DNA from: Mesorhizobium sp. WSM3859
GTDB taxonomy: Bacteria > Pseudomonadota > Alphaproteobacteria > Rhizobiales > Rhizobiaceae
Direction of reading: 5' to 3'
DNA length: 64,000 bases
NCBI RefSeq assembly: GCF_002295065.1
Contig: NZ_NSGG01000022.1
Span: 1 to 64,000 of the forward strand
The notes beneath the pieces were generated by a model. The model saw nothing but the letters and a program-made list of their open reading frames with translations. It made no database searches and was not told the DNA's origin. The position numbers and the translations under genes were made by a program. Positions 25,903-35,614 of this stretch are shown here, piece after piece (within the stretch, counting starts at the first letter, position 1; every line of letters begins with the position of its first letter).

Positions 25903-25907
25903 GCATC

Positions 25908-27440
25908 ATGAGCACGCCCGAACCCTTCAAGGAAGTGCCGCATCGCGGGCTGATCACCGTCGCGCTGATGCTGGCGACGATCATGCAGGCGCTCGACACC
26001 ACGATCGCCAATGTCGCTCTGCCGACCATGACCGGCGACCTCGGCGCCTCGCCCGACAACATCAACTGGGTGCTGACCTCCTATATCGTGGCGGCGGCGA
26101 TCATGACGCCGGTCACCGGCTGGCTCGCCGACCGGCTCGGCCGCAAGGAGCTGTTCCTCGCCTCCGTCGTCGGCTTCACCATCTTTTCCATGCTCTGCGG
26201 CCTTGCCTGGAGCCTCGAGACGATCGTGCTCTTCCGCCTACTGCAGGGCGTGTTCGGCGCGGCCATCGTGCCGCTGTCACAGACCTTCCTGCTCGATATC
26301 AATCCGAAGGAACGCCATGGCCAGGCGATGGCGATCTGGGGTGCCGGCATCATGCTCGGGCCGATCCTGGGCCCGACGCTGGGCGGCTGGCTGACGGAAA
26401 ACTTCAACTGGCGCTGGGTGTTCTTCATCAACCTGCCGGTCGGCATTTTGGCCTTTCTCGGCATGGCCGCCTATCTGCCAGTCATCCCAAAGCGACTGCG
26501 CGGCTTCGACTTCTTCGGCTTCGCCATGCTGTCGCTCGGCGTCGGCGCGCTGCAGCTCCTGCTCGATCGCGGCGGCGAGGTCGACTGGTTCAACTCGGCC
26601 GAGATCTGGATCGAGCTCGCTCTGTCGCTCACCGGCTTCTGGGTGTTCACCATCCACACGGTGACGGCCGAGCACCCCTTCATCGATCCAAAGATCTTCC
26701 TCGACCAGAATTTCGTGACCGGGCTAGGCTTCATCTTCGTCATGGGCGTGCTGATCCTGGCCTCGATGTCGCTTTTGCCGCCGATGCTGGCTAACATTTT
26801 CGGCTACCCGACCGTGACGATCGGCGTCGTGCTGGGTCCGCGCGGCATCGGCACGATGATCTCGATGCTGGTGGTCGGCCGCATCATGCACAGGTTTGAC
26901 GCGAGGATCCTCGTCGCCATCGGCTTCCTGCTAACCGCGCAGTCGCTCTACACCATGGCAAGCTTCACGCCGCAGATGGACAATTGGCTGATCCTCACCT
27001 CGGGTGTCATCCAGGGTCTCGGCATGGGCATGGTGTTCGTGCCGCTGTCGACGGTGGCCTTCGCCACGCTCGACGCGCGCTACCGCACCGATGCCACCGC
27101 GCTGTTCAGCCTGGTGCGCAATCTGGGCTCCTCGATCGGCGTGTCGGTGGTCGCCGCGCTGATGGTGCGCAACACCCAGATCAACCACACCGAGCTTTCG
27201 GCCTTCATCAACCCCTATAACCCGAACCTATGGGCTGCCTCGCCGGCGGCCGCCGGCGGCAACGCCGCGGCGCTGTCGCAGGTCGACCGTGCGGTGAATG
27301 CCCAGGCGATGATGATCTCCTACATCAACGACTTCAAAATCCTGATGGTGATGACGCTGATCGCGATCCCGTTCGTCGTCCTGCTGCGCAAGCCGAGGGC
27401 CGCGCCGACGGGCGGTGCGCCGGCGGCGCATATGGATTGA
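25908..27440 (+). CDS. emrB: EmrB-type DHA2 multidrug MFS pump
   Basis: 510 residues, 14 spans, DHA2 family. Motif C-like GAGIMLGPILGPTLGGWL near residue 145 (antiporter motif), motif A GWLADRLGRKELF near residue 70, and LDTTIANVALPTM in TM1, all as in EmrB/QacA. With EmrA it would export hydrophobic compounds such as uncouplers or antibiotics. The ATG has no clear Shine-Dalgarno because the MITE ends five bases upstream; expression may rely on coupling, on a leaderless mRNA made from inside the element, or on a weak site. Confidence 0.93.
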   Translation: MSTPEPFKEVPHRGLITVALMLATIMQALDTTIANVALPTMTGDLGASPDNINWVLTSYIVAAAIMTPVTGWLADRLGRKELFLASVVGFTIFSMLCGLAWSLETIVLFRLLQGVFGAAIVPLSQTFLLDINPKERHGQAMAIWGAGIMLGPILGPTLGGWLTENFNWRWVFFINLPVGILAFLGMAAYLPVIPKRLRGFDFFGFAMLSLGVGALQLLLDRGGEVDWFNSAEIWIELALSLTGFWVFTIHTVTAEHPFIDPKIFLDQNFVTGLGFIFVMGVLILASMSLLPPMLANIFGYPTVTIGVVLGPRGIGTMISMLVVGRIMHRFDARILVAIGFLLTAQSLYTMASFTPQMDNWLILTSGVIQGLGMGMVFVPLSTVAFATLDARYRTDATALFSLVRNLGSSIGVSVVAALMVRNTQINHTELSAFINPYNPNLWAASPAAAGGNAAALSQVDRAVNAQAMMISYINDFKILMVMTLIAIPFVVLLRKPRAAPTGGAPAAHMD

Positions 27441-27467
27441 AGCGGTCTTTTGGCGGCCAGCTTAAAG

Positions 27468-27512
27468 GCATGTCTCCCGAAAGTGGGAACCGGTTTCGGG
27501 ATAAAGACATGC
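27468..27512. repeat. Palindromic repeat, AAGTGT-core family, copy 3
   Basis: Outer stem GCATGTCT/AGACATGC, inner stem CCCGAAA/TTTCGGG, core GTGGGAACCGG. Same 45-base length and outer stem as the copy at 49210-49254, with paired substitutions in both stems. Lies 27 bases after emrB. Confidence 0.75.
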
Positions 27513-27523
27513 GTAAAATCAAA

Positions 27524-27570
27524 ACTAAAGCGCATGGAGCGAATCTGAAAGATTCGCGACGCGCTTTAGT
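27524..27570. terminator. Two-step hairpin after emrB
   Basis: ACTAAAGCGC (27524-27533) pairs perfectly with GCGCTTTAGT (27561-27570), and within it GCGAATC pairs with GATTCGC. Located between convergent genes; probably a terminator or another palindromic repeat, abundant in rhizobial genomes. There is no long T run. Confidence 0.5.
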
Positions 27571-27606
27571 CCGTATGCAAGGAACTGATACGGGCGAGTG
27601 GTTCGT

Positions 27607-28035
27607 TCACTCAGCTATATTGGGCACGCTCCAGCGTGGCGTCGCCGCAATTCGCCCACCCTTTGCGGCCTTGAAATAAGTCGCAGCGAGATCCTCGGCG
27701 CACATCGATGACAGGTATATCTGGATTGACCCGCCATCCTCGGTGACGGGGTAGCGTTCACCGCATGCTTCGAGGCGCCTTTCATACAGGCGCATTTGCC
27801 TGTGGCTCAGTCGATCGAAAAACCCGGCCTTGCACTTGTCGATCACGGCTTCCGACATGAATTCGTCGCCGCTCGATCCCCAGGCGCAAGCCTGATGTAA
27901 CTTGTGGGCCGCCAGGCAATCGGGTGTGGTGTCTACTTCCTGGGGCAATTGACTGCCTTTCGGACACTGGACATCCTCCGCGGCTGCGGGGGCGATCGAT
28001 AGAAGCCCGATCAGGACTATGCAGCTGGTCCGCAT
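27607..28035 (-). CDS. Cys-containing exported protein of unknown function
   Basis: 142 residues. A signal peptide (MRTSCIVLIGLLSIAPAAAE) is followed by a mature part with five or six Cys (VQCPKG, PDCLAAHKLHQACAW, DKCKAG, EACGERY, SSMCAED), suggesting disulphides in the periplasm. The spacing loosely recalls the LprI/DUF1311 lysozyme-inhibitor group but is not a firm match. GGGGGGA ahead of ATG 28035 decides the start. Stands alone. Confidence 0.65.
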   Translation of the reverse strand: MRTSCIVLIGLLSIAPAAAEDVQCPKGSQLPQEVDTTPDCLAAHKLHQACAWGSSGDEFMSEAVIDKCKAGFFDRLSHRQMRLYERRLEACGERYPVTEDGGSIQIYLSSMCAEDLAATYFKAAKGGRIAATPRWSVPNIAE

Positions 28036-28172
28036 ATCGCATTCCCCCCGGCAGTCTCGATTTCGCGTCCGTGTCACCTTAGCCCAATGGGCGCAGATGG
28101 AAAACAGCGCTACCGCCGGCTGCGTTCGCACACCGACCCGTTGGGGAGCCGCCCGCTGGCGGCCCGCCGCTT

Positions 28173-28673
28173 TCAACGGCCGAGCACCAGCGCCCAGTAG
28201 CGCAAGGCAGGATCGCGGCCGTCGCGCACATAGGCGAGCCCGAAACGGCTGAAATCCGGATCGAGCATGTTGCGGCGGTGTCCGTCCGAATGCATCCAGA
28301 TGTCGAACAGTTTTTGCTGGTCGAAACGGCCCTCGGCGATGTTTTCAGCAGTTGCGCCCCGTACGCCATTGTCCTTCATGCGCGAGGCGAAATCCTTGCC
28401 CCAGCCGGTGGTGTGGCTCATGCGCTCGCGCGAGGCCATGTAGCCGGCCTGCTGCAGCGCCGCCTGTTCGAGCTGCGTGTCGGGAGCCAGCGCCGGCAGC
28501 CCGGCCGAGGCGCGGATCGTGCTCAAGGTGCTCGTGGCGGAAGACGAAACGCCGGCACCTTCGCCGGTCGGCACCGTGACGGTGCTGCAGGCGGCGATGC
28601 CGGCAAGTGCTGCCAGGCCTGCGGCCTTGAACAATGTGCGGCGGTTGAGGAGGGCGGTGGTCGAGATGCTCAT
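28173..28673 (-). CDS. CAP/SCP-domain lipoprotein with Tat-like signal
   Basis: 166 residues. The N-terminus LLNRRTLFKAAG is a twin-arginine motif, and LAGIAAC is a lipobox, so the protein should be exported folded and lipid-anchored. The CAP domain shows AGYMASRERMSHT (first His), TAENIAEG and WMHSDGHRRNML with RFGLAYV, the usual CAP1 and CAP2 signature. Bacterial CAP proteins bind sterols, lipids or wall material; role here unknown. The alternative start MIAGIRGRM lies 24 bases upstream. Confidence 0.88.
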   Translation of the reverse strand: MSISTTALLNRRTLFKAAGLAALAGIAACSTVTVPTGEGAGVSSSATSTLSTIRASAGLPALAPDTQLEQAALQQAGYMASRERMSHTTGWGKDFASRMKDNGVRGATAENIAEGRFDQQKLFDIWMHSDGHRRNMLDPDFSRFGLAYVRDGRDPALRYWALVLGR

Positions 28674-28841
28674 CCGGCCTCTGATACCAGCGATCATGGC
28701 TTTTGCCGGGCAACCGATGAAAATCGCATGAAGCGGCGACTTTTCCCGGAAGATCGGTTATCATCCGCGCGTTCTTGAAAGTGGCAGCCATGGGCGGCCA
28801 CCCTGGCGGTGACCGCCTCCCGACAAAAACGGAGGACGGTT

Positions 28842-29666
28842 ATGGCCGGTTTTCATGTCATGACGGACGCGTACGGCGCGCATGTTCAGCCCACGGTGCG
28901 CCACATCTCGACCGCGGACCTTTGGGACGCGCTGAAGCTCGGCGCCAAGGATTTCTGGGCCAAGCCTTCCCATTACGTGTTCCTGTGCCTGATCTATCCG
29001 GTCGTCGGCCTGATCCTGACCCAATGGAGCTCGGGCTCGAACGCCATCCAGCTCGTCTATCCGCTGATGTCAGGTTTCGCCCTTATCGGTCCGTTTGCGG
29101 CCATCGGCCTCTACGAGATCAGCCGCCGGCGCGAGCTTGGCATGAGCAGCCGCTGGCACCATGCGCTGGACGTGCGCCATTCGCCGGCGCTGCCGTCAAT
29201 CGCGGTCATCGGCATCCTGCTCTTCGCGCTGTTCCTGTTGTGGCTGTTCACCGCGCAGTCGCTCTACACCAGCCTGTTCGGCGCCGAGCCACCCGCTTCG
29301 GTCGGCGCCTTCGTGCGTGACGTGCTGACGACCGGCAAGGGCTGGACGTTGATCCTCGTCGGCAACGCCGTCGGTTTCGTCTTCGCCGTCGTCGTTCTGG
29401 CCACCACTGTCATTGCCTTCCCGCTGCTGCTCGACCGCGATGTCGGCGCCGTCTCGGCGATCGAAACCTCGGCCCGCGCGGTGATGGCAAACCCGCTGAC
29501 GATGGCGCTCTGGGGCCTGACGGTCGCGGTGCTGCTGGTGGTCGGCTCGATCCCGCTGTTTGCCGGGCTTGCCGTCGTCATGCCGATCCTCGGCCACGCG
29601 ACCTGGCACCTCTATCGCAAGGTGGTCGAGCCGGAGCAGATCCGGCCTGTACGCCGGCCGATGTAG
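28842..29666 (+). CDS. DUF2189 integral membrane protein
   Basis: 274 residues, six spans. PTVRHISTADLWDALKLGAKDF followed by PLMSGFALIGPFAAIGLYEISRRRE is the DUF2189 signature, and the cytosolic C-terminus ends near EQIRPVRRP. Function unknown; members occur through Proteobacteria, often near respiratory genes. GGAGG is well placed before the ATG. Confidence 0.85.
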   Translation: MAGFHVMTDAYGAHVQPTVRHISTADLWDALKLGAKDFWAKPSHYVFLCLIYPVVGLILTQWSSGSNAIQLVYPLMSGFALIGPFAAIGLYEISRRRELGMSSRWHHALDVRHSPALPSIAVIGILLFALFLLWLFTAQSLYTSLFGAEPPASVGAFVRDVLTTGKGWTLILVGNAVGFVFAVVVLATTVIAFPLLLDRDVGAVSAIETSARAVMANPLTMALWGLTVAVLLVVGSIPLFAGLAVVMPILGHATWHLYRKVVEPEQIRPVRRPM

Positions 29667-29693
29667 GAGACGGCCGCCTCCTTGGATTGACGG

Positions 29694-30326
29694 CTATCTC
29701 TGCGCCTCGGTCGCCATCTTCAGCGCCAGCGCGGTCAGAACCGTGCCCATCATCCAGCGCTGGACGACCAGCCAGAACGGCCGCCCGGCGAGGAAGTTCG
29801 CGATCGAGCCGGCGGTCACCGCGATGATGGCGTTGACCGTCAGGCTGATCGTGATCTGCGTCACGCCGAGCACCAGAAGCTGTGACAAAACATGGCCCTT
29901 GGCCGGATTGATGAACTGCGGCAAGAGCGACAGATAGAGCACGGCCACCTTCGGATTGAGCAGGTTGGTCATCAGCCCCATGACGAAAAGCTTGCGCGGC
30001 CTGTCCCTGGGCAGCTCGCGGACCTGGAAGGGCGAGCGCCCGCCGGGCCTGAGCGCCTGCCAGGCAAGCCACAGCAGATAGAGCGCGCCGGCGAAGCGAA
30101 GCGCGTCATAGGCATAAGGCACGGCGAAGATGAGCGCGGTGATGCCGAAGGCTGCCGAGACCACATAGAACAGGAAGCCCAGCGCCACGCCGCCGAGCGA
30201 GATCAGCCCGGCTTTCGGCCCTTGCGACAGCGAGCGCGAGATCAGGTAGATCATGTTCGGCCCCGGCGTCAGCACCATGCCGAGGCAGATCAGCGCGAAA
30301 GTGAGATGATTGGCGGCGTCGGGCAC
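29694..30326 (-). CDS. LysE/RhtB family amino-acid exporter
   Basis: 210 residues with six spans. Starts with the family signature LTFALICLGMVLTPGPNMIYLISRS split over the first loop, then GVALGFLFYV, and a hydrophilic central loop (RPGGRSPFQVREL). Exports amino acids or homoserine-lactone-like compounds by cation antiport; cargo not predictable. No LysR-type partner next to it. The stop faces the DUF2189 gene (convergent, 27 bases). Confidence 0.9.
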   Translation of the reverse strand: MPDAANHLTFALICLGMVLTPGPNMIYLISRSLSQGPKAGLISLGGVALGFLFYVVSAAFGITALIFAVPYAYDALRFAGALYLLWLAWQALRPGGRSPFQVRELPRDRPRKLFVMGLMTNLLNPKVAVLYLSLLPQFINPAKGHVLSQLLVLGVTQITISLTVNAIIAVTAGSIANFLAGRPFWLVVQRWMMGTVLTALALKMATEAQR

Positions 30327-30464
30327 AGGCGTCTCCTGGAAAGCGCGCCTGAGATGTGCCCTGCCTCGCAGAACGGCACAAGGGCTTCAAGGCGCCGGCC
30401 GTTGCGCCAGCCTCGACGCCGCCAGATCCGGCCGTTTCTCGACCAGGAGGTGATAATCCAATAC

Positions 30465-30484
30465 ATTTCCATTCACCTGGAAAT
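30465..30484. promoter_or_regulatory. Palindrome upstream of the SDR gene
   Basis: ATTTCCA-TTCACC-TGGAAAT, perfect seven-base arms, ending 30 bases before the SDR start and 138 bases from lysE. Suggests a dimeric regulator site, possibly serving either gene; no regulator gene is adjacent. Confidence 0.45.
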
Positions 30485-30514
30485 TCGAGAGTCAGCTTTG
30501 CACGGGGCGACGCA

Positions 30515-31303
30515 ATGCAAATCTCCTTCAAGGGCAAGAAGGTTATCGTAACGGGCGCCAGTCGCGGCATCGGCCGATCAATCGCTCTGGCATTTGCGGC
30601 GGAAGGCGCCGATGTCGCGATCTGCGCCCGCGGTGCGCCGGGTCTCGAAGCGGCTGAGGTCGAGCTGAAGCGGCATGGAGGGACCGTTTTCGCAATGCCA
30701 TGCGATCTCGCAGAGGCATCTGCGCCCGCAAGCTTTGTGGCAGAAGCCGTCAGCGCGCTCGATGGTATCGACATTCTGGTCAACAACGCGTCGGGCGTCG
30801 GCATGAAGGATGACGAGAGCGGCTGGCGAGCCGGCATCGACGTCGACCTGATGGCGACGGTGCGCGCCACCCAGGCAGCGATCCCGTTCATGGAAAGAGC
30901 GGGGGGTGGTGTCGTCATCAACATCGCGTCGATTTCCGGTTTCAGGGCGGTGCCGCGCACTTTGCCTTACGCCGCGATCAAGGCGGCGCTCGTCAACTAC
31001 ACAATGGGTCAGGGGTTGGCGCTCGCGCCAAAACGCATTCGGGTAAACGGCATCGCGCCCGGTTCGATCGAATTTCCAGGCGGCGTGTGGGACCACCGCA
31101 GGACGTCCGATCCCCAACTGTATCAGCGCACGCTCGACAGCATACCTTGGGGGCGATTTGGCACGCCGGAGGAGATTGCGAAAGTTGCTCTGTTCCTGGC
31201 GAGCGAAATGGGAAGTTGGATTACGGGGCAAACGATCGCGGTCGACGGCGGCCAATTGCTGGCGTCAAAGACTGGCCCTTCAGCGACATTGCCCGCATCC
31301 TGA
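30515..31303 (+). CDS. Short-chain dehydrogenase/reductase
   Basis: 262 residues of the classical SDR type: cofactor loop TGASRGIGRSIA (residues 12-23), NNASG near 90, catalytic Ser in IASISG (about 141), YAAIK catalytic Tyr-Lys near 154, and VNGIAPGSIEFPGGVW after it, ending TGQTIAVDGGQ. Uses NAD(P)H to reduce or oxidise an unknown alcohol. The arginine after TGAS suggests NADPH preference (inference). Not obviously in an operon. Confidence 0.92.
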   Translation: MQISFKGKKVIVTGASRGIGRSIALAFAAEGADVAICARGAPGLEAAEVELKRHGGTVFAMPCDLAEASAPASFVAEAVSALDGIDILVNNASGVGMKDDESGWRAGIDVDLMATVRATQAAIPFMERAGGGVVINIASISGFRAVPRTLPYAAIKAALVNYTMGQGLALAPKRIRVNGIAPGSIEFPGGVWDHRRTSDPQLYQRTLDSIPWGRFGTPEEIAKVALFLASEMGSWITGQTIAVDGGQLLASKTGPSATLPAS

Positions 31304-31359
31304 ATCGTGCTTTCAGGGCCTGGACCCTGACATTCAACGCCCATTTCTGGTTTCCGGCC

Positions 31360-33333
31360 TCACCCCACCACCCGCAGGTTTGACAATTCGTTGGCGATCT
31401 CCTTGAAATTGTCGGAGAGCGTTGCGCCGGTGGCGTTCCAGAACAGCTTGGCCGGCTTGCTTGGATCCGTCGGATCCTTGCGGAAACGGGAGTCGGAAGA
31501 ACATGCTTTCAGCGCTGCCATGGCCTTCTGGTCGCTCGAGCTGGTCGAGGACATGTCGAGCGCCACCGTCATTACCATGATGTTGCCGGCCTTGGCGTTG
31601 TCGCACAACTTCGCCATTTGCTCGTTCATCGCGGCGGTATAGTTGCTCGACGAATAGTTGAACTGGCCGATCGCGCTTGACGTGCCGCCGAACAAACGGG
31701 TGACCGAGGTACCGTTATAGCCGACGCCGGTATAGCCATAGGCCGCGTAGGTCGACTTGTTGCCGGCCGGGTCCGAGTTGACCGTCGAATAGGTGTTTTC
31801 GCCGTCGGTCAGCACGATGACCACCTTGTCGTTGCCGCGCTCGGTTTCCGGCCGCCCCTCGGTGAAGGGCGGGGCGCTCGACACGGTGCGCCAGCCCCAA
31901 GCCATGCCTTCCGGCACATTGGTGTTGCCGTTGGGCTGCATCAGGTCGATCGCCGCCTTGATGGCGGCCAGCCCATCCGTCTGGGTAACATCAGTGAGCG
32001 GCGTGATCGGCGTCGTCGTGCAGCTGTAATTCGGGCCGGCGCCGGTGCTCAGTGTTGGCGCATTGATCGGCCGCGGCATGAAATACTTGGCCATGTTCGA
32101 CTGCCTGGTCTTGCCGGTGGTGCTCGACGGGTCGTCGTTCCACCAACTGTTGGCGGCGCCGTAGGTGACCGGGTTCGGCTCGTCCGGATCCTGCGTCAGC
32201 TTCCAGTGGTTGCCAGGTTCGTCCGGCGCGAACATCGGCACGAACATCGTCGCCGGGTCGCCGATGCCGATGCCGGTATTGTTCGGGCCGCCGGAAGCCG
32301 GGGTATCGTCGACATTGTAAGGATAGGGCCGCACCTCGACGCAGCCCTGCCAGCTGGCGAATGGGCCATAGGTGTCGGTGTAGTCATATTCGTTGTGGCT
32401 GCGCTTGCATGTGTTGTCGTAGCGATATTCGTCGCATACGACACGCTTGCTGCCGGCGATGCGCTCATGGCTGGTCACCACCTGCATGTCGCGATAGAGC
32501 GAGAAGCGGCTCAGCACCTGGTTTTCCGTCTCGCCCCAGCCGGTGCCCTTCTTGTACCAGATGCCGTTGCTCTTCTGCGCGTATTTGTCGGGAGCATTCA
32601 GTGTCGACCAGTCGAAATTCTCATTGGCGATCGGCGACAGGCCATAAACGTCCATCCAGGAGGCGTTGTCGTTGTCCGGCCCCACATTGACCGAGGCCGC
32701 GAACGGCACGAGGCTGAATTGCACCGGCTTGTCGATCTGCTTGATCTGTGCCGCCTGCAGCGCCAGCGTGTCGACAAGCTGCTTGGCGGCCTGCTTGAGC
32801 AGGTCGATGCGCTTTTGTCCCGAGCCGGTGCCTGGCGTTGTCATGGAGCCCGAATTGTCGAGTACCATCGCCACTTCCAGCGTGTTCTTCAGCCGCACCT
32901 GGGAACACATCTCGACCTGGATCGGCTTATGCGCGTCGCCGTCCGACGCACCGCTGAGCAGCGCCGCCGCCGGATGGAAATAGGGATGATAGGTGAGCGT
33001 CGCGCAAAGCTTCATCAAGCCGCCGCCGGTCTGGCTGCTCGGCAGCGTGACATTGAGCGCAATGTTGGCGGGATCGACGGCGTTGAGATTGGAATTCAGG
33101 AAGTTAGCCGCATAGGCCTTGATCTCGTCGTCCGACGCGCCCTGAGAGAGGCGCACCGCGGAGGCGAAATTGGCCGAGTCGAGCGCGTTGAGCACCATCT
33201 GCTTCTCGCGATTGAGCTCGGTGAAGTCGACGCCCACCGCCAAGGCCCCCATCAGCGGGACCATGGCGACTGCCGTCACGAGGGCATAGTTGCCGCGGCG
33301 GTCACGGCAGAATTGATGCCAGAATCTGCGCAT
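31360..33333 (-). CDS. TadG-like von Willebrand domain protein, second of a tandem pair
   Basis: 657 residues. A pseudopilin-like N-terminus (RDRRGNYALVTAVAMVPLMG, residues 10-29) is the TadE/TadG membrane anchor. The vWA domain begins near residue 155 with the metal site DNSGSM, then conserved GNTNVPEGMAWGW and VVIVLTDGENTY (third MIDAS element). The rest is a large surface insert rich in Tyr, Asn and Asp. Such proteins act in Flp/Tad pilus assembly or adhesion. About 28 bases after the paralogous gene, same strand. Start chosen at MRRFWHQF because upstream ATGs fall inside that neighbour. Confidence 0.86.
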   Translation of the reverse strand: MRRFWHQFCRDRRGNYALVTAVAMVPLMGALAVGVDFTELNREKQMVLNALDSANFASAVRLSQGASDDEIKAYAANFLNSNLNAVDPANIALNVTLPSSQTGGGLMKLCATLTYHPYFHPAAALLSGASDGDAHKPIQVEMCSQVRLKNTLEVAMVLDNSGSMTTPGTGSGQKRIDLLKQAAKQLVDTLALQAAQIKQIDKPVQFSLVPFAASVNVGPDNDNASWMDVYGLSPIANENFDWSTLNAPDKYAQKSNGIWYKKGTGWGETENQVLSRFSLYRDMQVVTSHERIAGSKRVVCDEYRYDNTCKRSHNEYDYTDTYGPFASWQGCVEVRPYPYNVDDTPASGGPNNTGIGIGDPATMFVPMFAPDEPGNHWKLTQDPDEPNPVTYGAANSWWNDDPSSTTGKTRQSNMAKYFMPRPINAPTLSTGAGPNYSCTTTPITPLTDVTQTDGLAAIKAAIDLMQPNGNTNVPEGMAWGWRTVSSAPPFTEGRPETERGNDKVVIVLTDGENTYSTVNSDPAGNKSTYAAYGYTGVGYNGTSVTRLFGGTSSAIGQFNYSSSNYTAAMNEQMAKLCDNAKAGNIMVMTVALDMSSTSSSDQKAMAALKACSSDSRFRKDPTDPSKPAKLFWNATGATLSDNFKEIANELSNLRVVG

Positions 33334-33361
33334 TTGCTCGAGCGGCCCCCGGTTGTTGTGC

Positions 33362-35332
33362 TCAACTGACGATGCGCAGGTTCGATAATTCACTGCCGAT
33401 GGCCTTGAAGTCGTCCGAAAGCGTGGCGCCGGTCGAGTTCCAGAACAGCTTCGCAGGCTTGCTCGGGTCGGTTGGATCCCTGCGGAAACGTGAGTCGGAT
33501 GCGCAGGCCTTGAGGGCGGCCATGGCCTTCTTTTCGTCGGTCTTGGTATCGACCAGGTCGAGCGAGACGGTCATCACGATGACCCCGGCAGCTTTCGCAT
33601 TGGTGCAAAGCGTCTGCATGTTCTCGTCGAGCGCGGCGGTATAGTTGCTGTCGGTGTAGGTGGTCTTCGGCACGGCGCTGCTCGTGTTCATGAACATCCG
33701 AGTGACGCTGCCTGAGCCCGGGTAGGTCAGCCCGGTATATCCGTAAGCGGCGTAGGTGGACCGGTTGTTGGCGTAGCCGGAGTCGCCGACGGCGCTGTAC
33801 GTATTGGCGCCGTCGGTCAGGACGATGACCACCTTGTCGTTTCCTTTCTCGCTGTTCGGCCGGCCCTCAGTGAACGGCGCGTTGCTGGACACGGTTCGCC
33901 AGCCCCAGGCAAGGCCTTCCGGCACGTTGGTGTTGCCGGTCGGCGCCATTTCGTCGATGGCGTCATCCAGTTCCTGTTTCTCAGCCGCCACGCTGACATC
34001 CTTGAGCGGCGTGATCGGACTGGTCGTGCAAGCCGCATTGGGACCGTCACCGTAGCTCGCGGACGCCGAACCATATGGCTTGACCAGGAAGTATTTGCGC
34101 ATGTCGGACTGGCGCTGCGACGCCGTCGGGCTGGGCGAATAGGGCCAGTCCGCCCACCAGTTGTTCCCGTAGCCGTAGCCGACGCTGCTGACGTCATTGA
34201 TGCCGTCGCGATCAAAATCGCGCCAAAGCGTGCCGGCCTCGTCGGGGGCGAACATCGGCACGAACAGCGTGGCCGGATTGGCGCTGTTCGGCGTGGTGTC
34301 GTCGTCATTGTAGGGGTACGGCCTGGCCTCCACGCAACCCTGCCAGCTTGCATAGCGGCTGGTGGTGTAGACATAGGTTGGGGACGGCGTGACCCAGTGG
34401 CCTTTGCTGCAGGTGCCGTCTTTCTTGGTGACGTCGCAGACATACTGCTTCGGAGGCTGCACCGTTTCGCGGTCGGACTCGACGGTCATGTCGGAATAGA
34501 GGCTGAAGCGGGTGAGCGGCTGATCCTTGGTGTCTCCCCAGCCGTCGCCGCGCTTGTACCATATGCTGCCGACCTTCTGCGCGTACTTGTTGGGGTCGTT
34601 GGCCGAACTCATTGTCGACCAGTCGAAATCCTCGTGGTGGATCGGCGAGACGCCGTTCAGATCCATCCACGGATCCTGGTCGTGCGTTGGGCCGACGTTG
34701 ACGGAGGCCGAGAACGGGACCAGCGAGAACTGCACCGGCTTTGAGATCTGTTTCATTTGTTGGGCTTGCAGCGCGAGCGTGTCGACCAGCTGTTTCGCCG
34801 CCTGCTTGAGGAGGTCGATGCGTTTCTGGCCGGTGCCCGAACCGTTGAGGCCCATCGAGCCGGAATTGTCGAGCACCAGCGCCACTTCCAACGTGTTCTT
34901 GAGTCGGACTTCCGATCTGGCACTCACGCTTACATTGGTTTCTCCGGCGGTGCCGCCGTTGAGCAGCATGATGGCCACTGGCAGGAAATAGGGCTTGTAT
35001 TTGAGCGAGGCCTGGAGGATCAGCGTGCCGCCGCCGCTATTGTTGTTTGGCAAGGTAACTGTCAGGGCCGTGTTTGCCGCGGCGACATGCGAGAGATTTG
35101 CTTCGAAGAATTGTTTGGCGAAGGCCCTTACCTGGTCGTCGCTGGCGCCGGCGACGATCTGCTGCGCTGTGGCGATACCCGCCGCGTCGAGCGCGTTCAG
35201 CGTTTCCTGCTTCTGCCTGATCAACTCGGTGTAGTCGACGGCGATCGCCACGGCGCCCATCAGCGGTATCATCGTGATAACCGTCATCAAGGCGTAGTTA
35301 CCCCGCCTGTCGCGAAAAAAATCGCGGATCAT
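33362..35332 (-). CDS. TadG-like von Willebrand domain protein, first of a tandem pair
   Basis: 656 residues, the same architecture as its neighbour: FRDRRGNYALMTVITMIPLM anchor, SEVRLKNTLEVALVLDNSGS (then M) near residue 155, GNTNVPEGLAWGW, VVIVLTDGANTY, and a shared C-terminal ATLSDDF..I.SELSNLR ending. Large stretches agree by eye between the two (for example QKRIDLLKQAAKQLVDTLAL), so they are tandem duplicates that have since diverged, mostly in the insert between the MIDAS elements. No tad pilus genes adjoin. Confidence 0.86.
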   Translation of the reverse strand: MIRDFFRDRRGNYALMTVITMIPLMGAVAIAVDYTELIRQKQETLNALDAAGIATAQQIVAGASDDQVRAFAKQFFEANLSHVAAANTALTVTLPNNNSGGGTLILQASLKYKPYFLPVAIMLLNGGTAGETNVSVSARSEVRLKNTLEVALVLDNSGSMGLNGSGTGQKRIDLLKQAAKQLVDTLALQAQQMKQISKPVQFSLVPFSASVNVGPTHDQDPWMDLNGVSPIHHEDFDWSTMSSANDPNKYAQKVGSIWYKRGDGWGDTKDQPLTRFSLYSDMTVESDRETVQPPKQYVCDVTKKDGTCSKGHWVTPSPTYVYTTSRYASWQGCVEARPYPYNDDDTTPNSANPATLFVPMFAPDEAGTLWRDFDRDGINDVSSVGYGYGNNWWADWPYSPSPTASQRQSDMRKYFLVKPYGSASASYGDGPNAACTTSPITPLKDVSVAAEKQELDDAIDEMAPTGNTNVPEGLAWGWRTVSSNAPFTEGRPNSEKGNDKVVIVLTDGANTYSAVGDSGYANNRSTYAAYGYTGLTYPGSGSVTRMFMNTSSAVPKTTYTDSNYTAALDENMQTLCTNAKAAGVIVMTVSLDLVDTKTDEKKAMAALKACASDSRFRRDPTDPSKPAKLFWNSTGATLSDDFKAIGSELSNLRIVS

Positions 35333-35614
35333 TGCATTTTACCCCCGCCAAGGATCCATGCCGATATACGACCATGGTCGCAGTTGCCGTCGTACCATGG
35401 TCATAAATCGATAAATTTCAGCTTGCGCGAAACTATCAAGAACACACCGCCTTTTTGACCGCGCGTTAACCCTGTGCGTCCGGGCGAGCGAGATCGAGGC
35501 CCGGCATGTGGTGATCGGGAAAGCTCGTGACAGGATCAAACGCTTCGGTTATGCGGGACCGTCCGTGGCCGACAGTCTGTTGCCGCTGCCAGGAATCAAA
35601 ATCAGGGACACGGC

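Noticed and set aside
25353..25907. Hidden small gene between emrA and emrB
   Set aside because: No frame has a ribosome site and coding composition; the space is explained by stems and the MITE.
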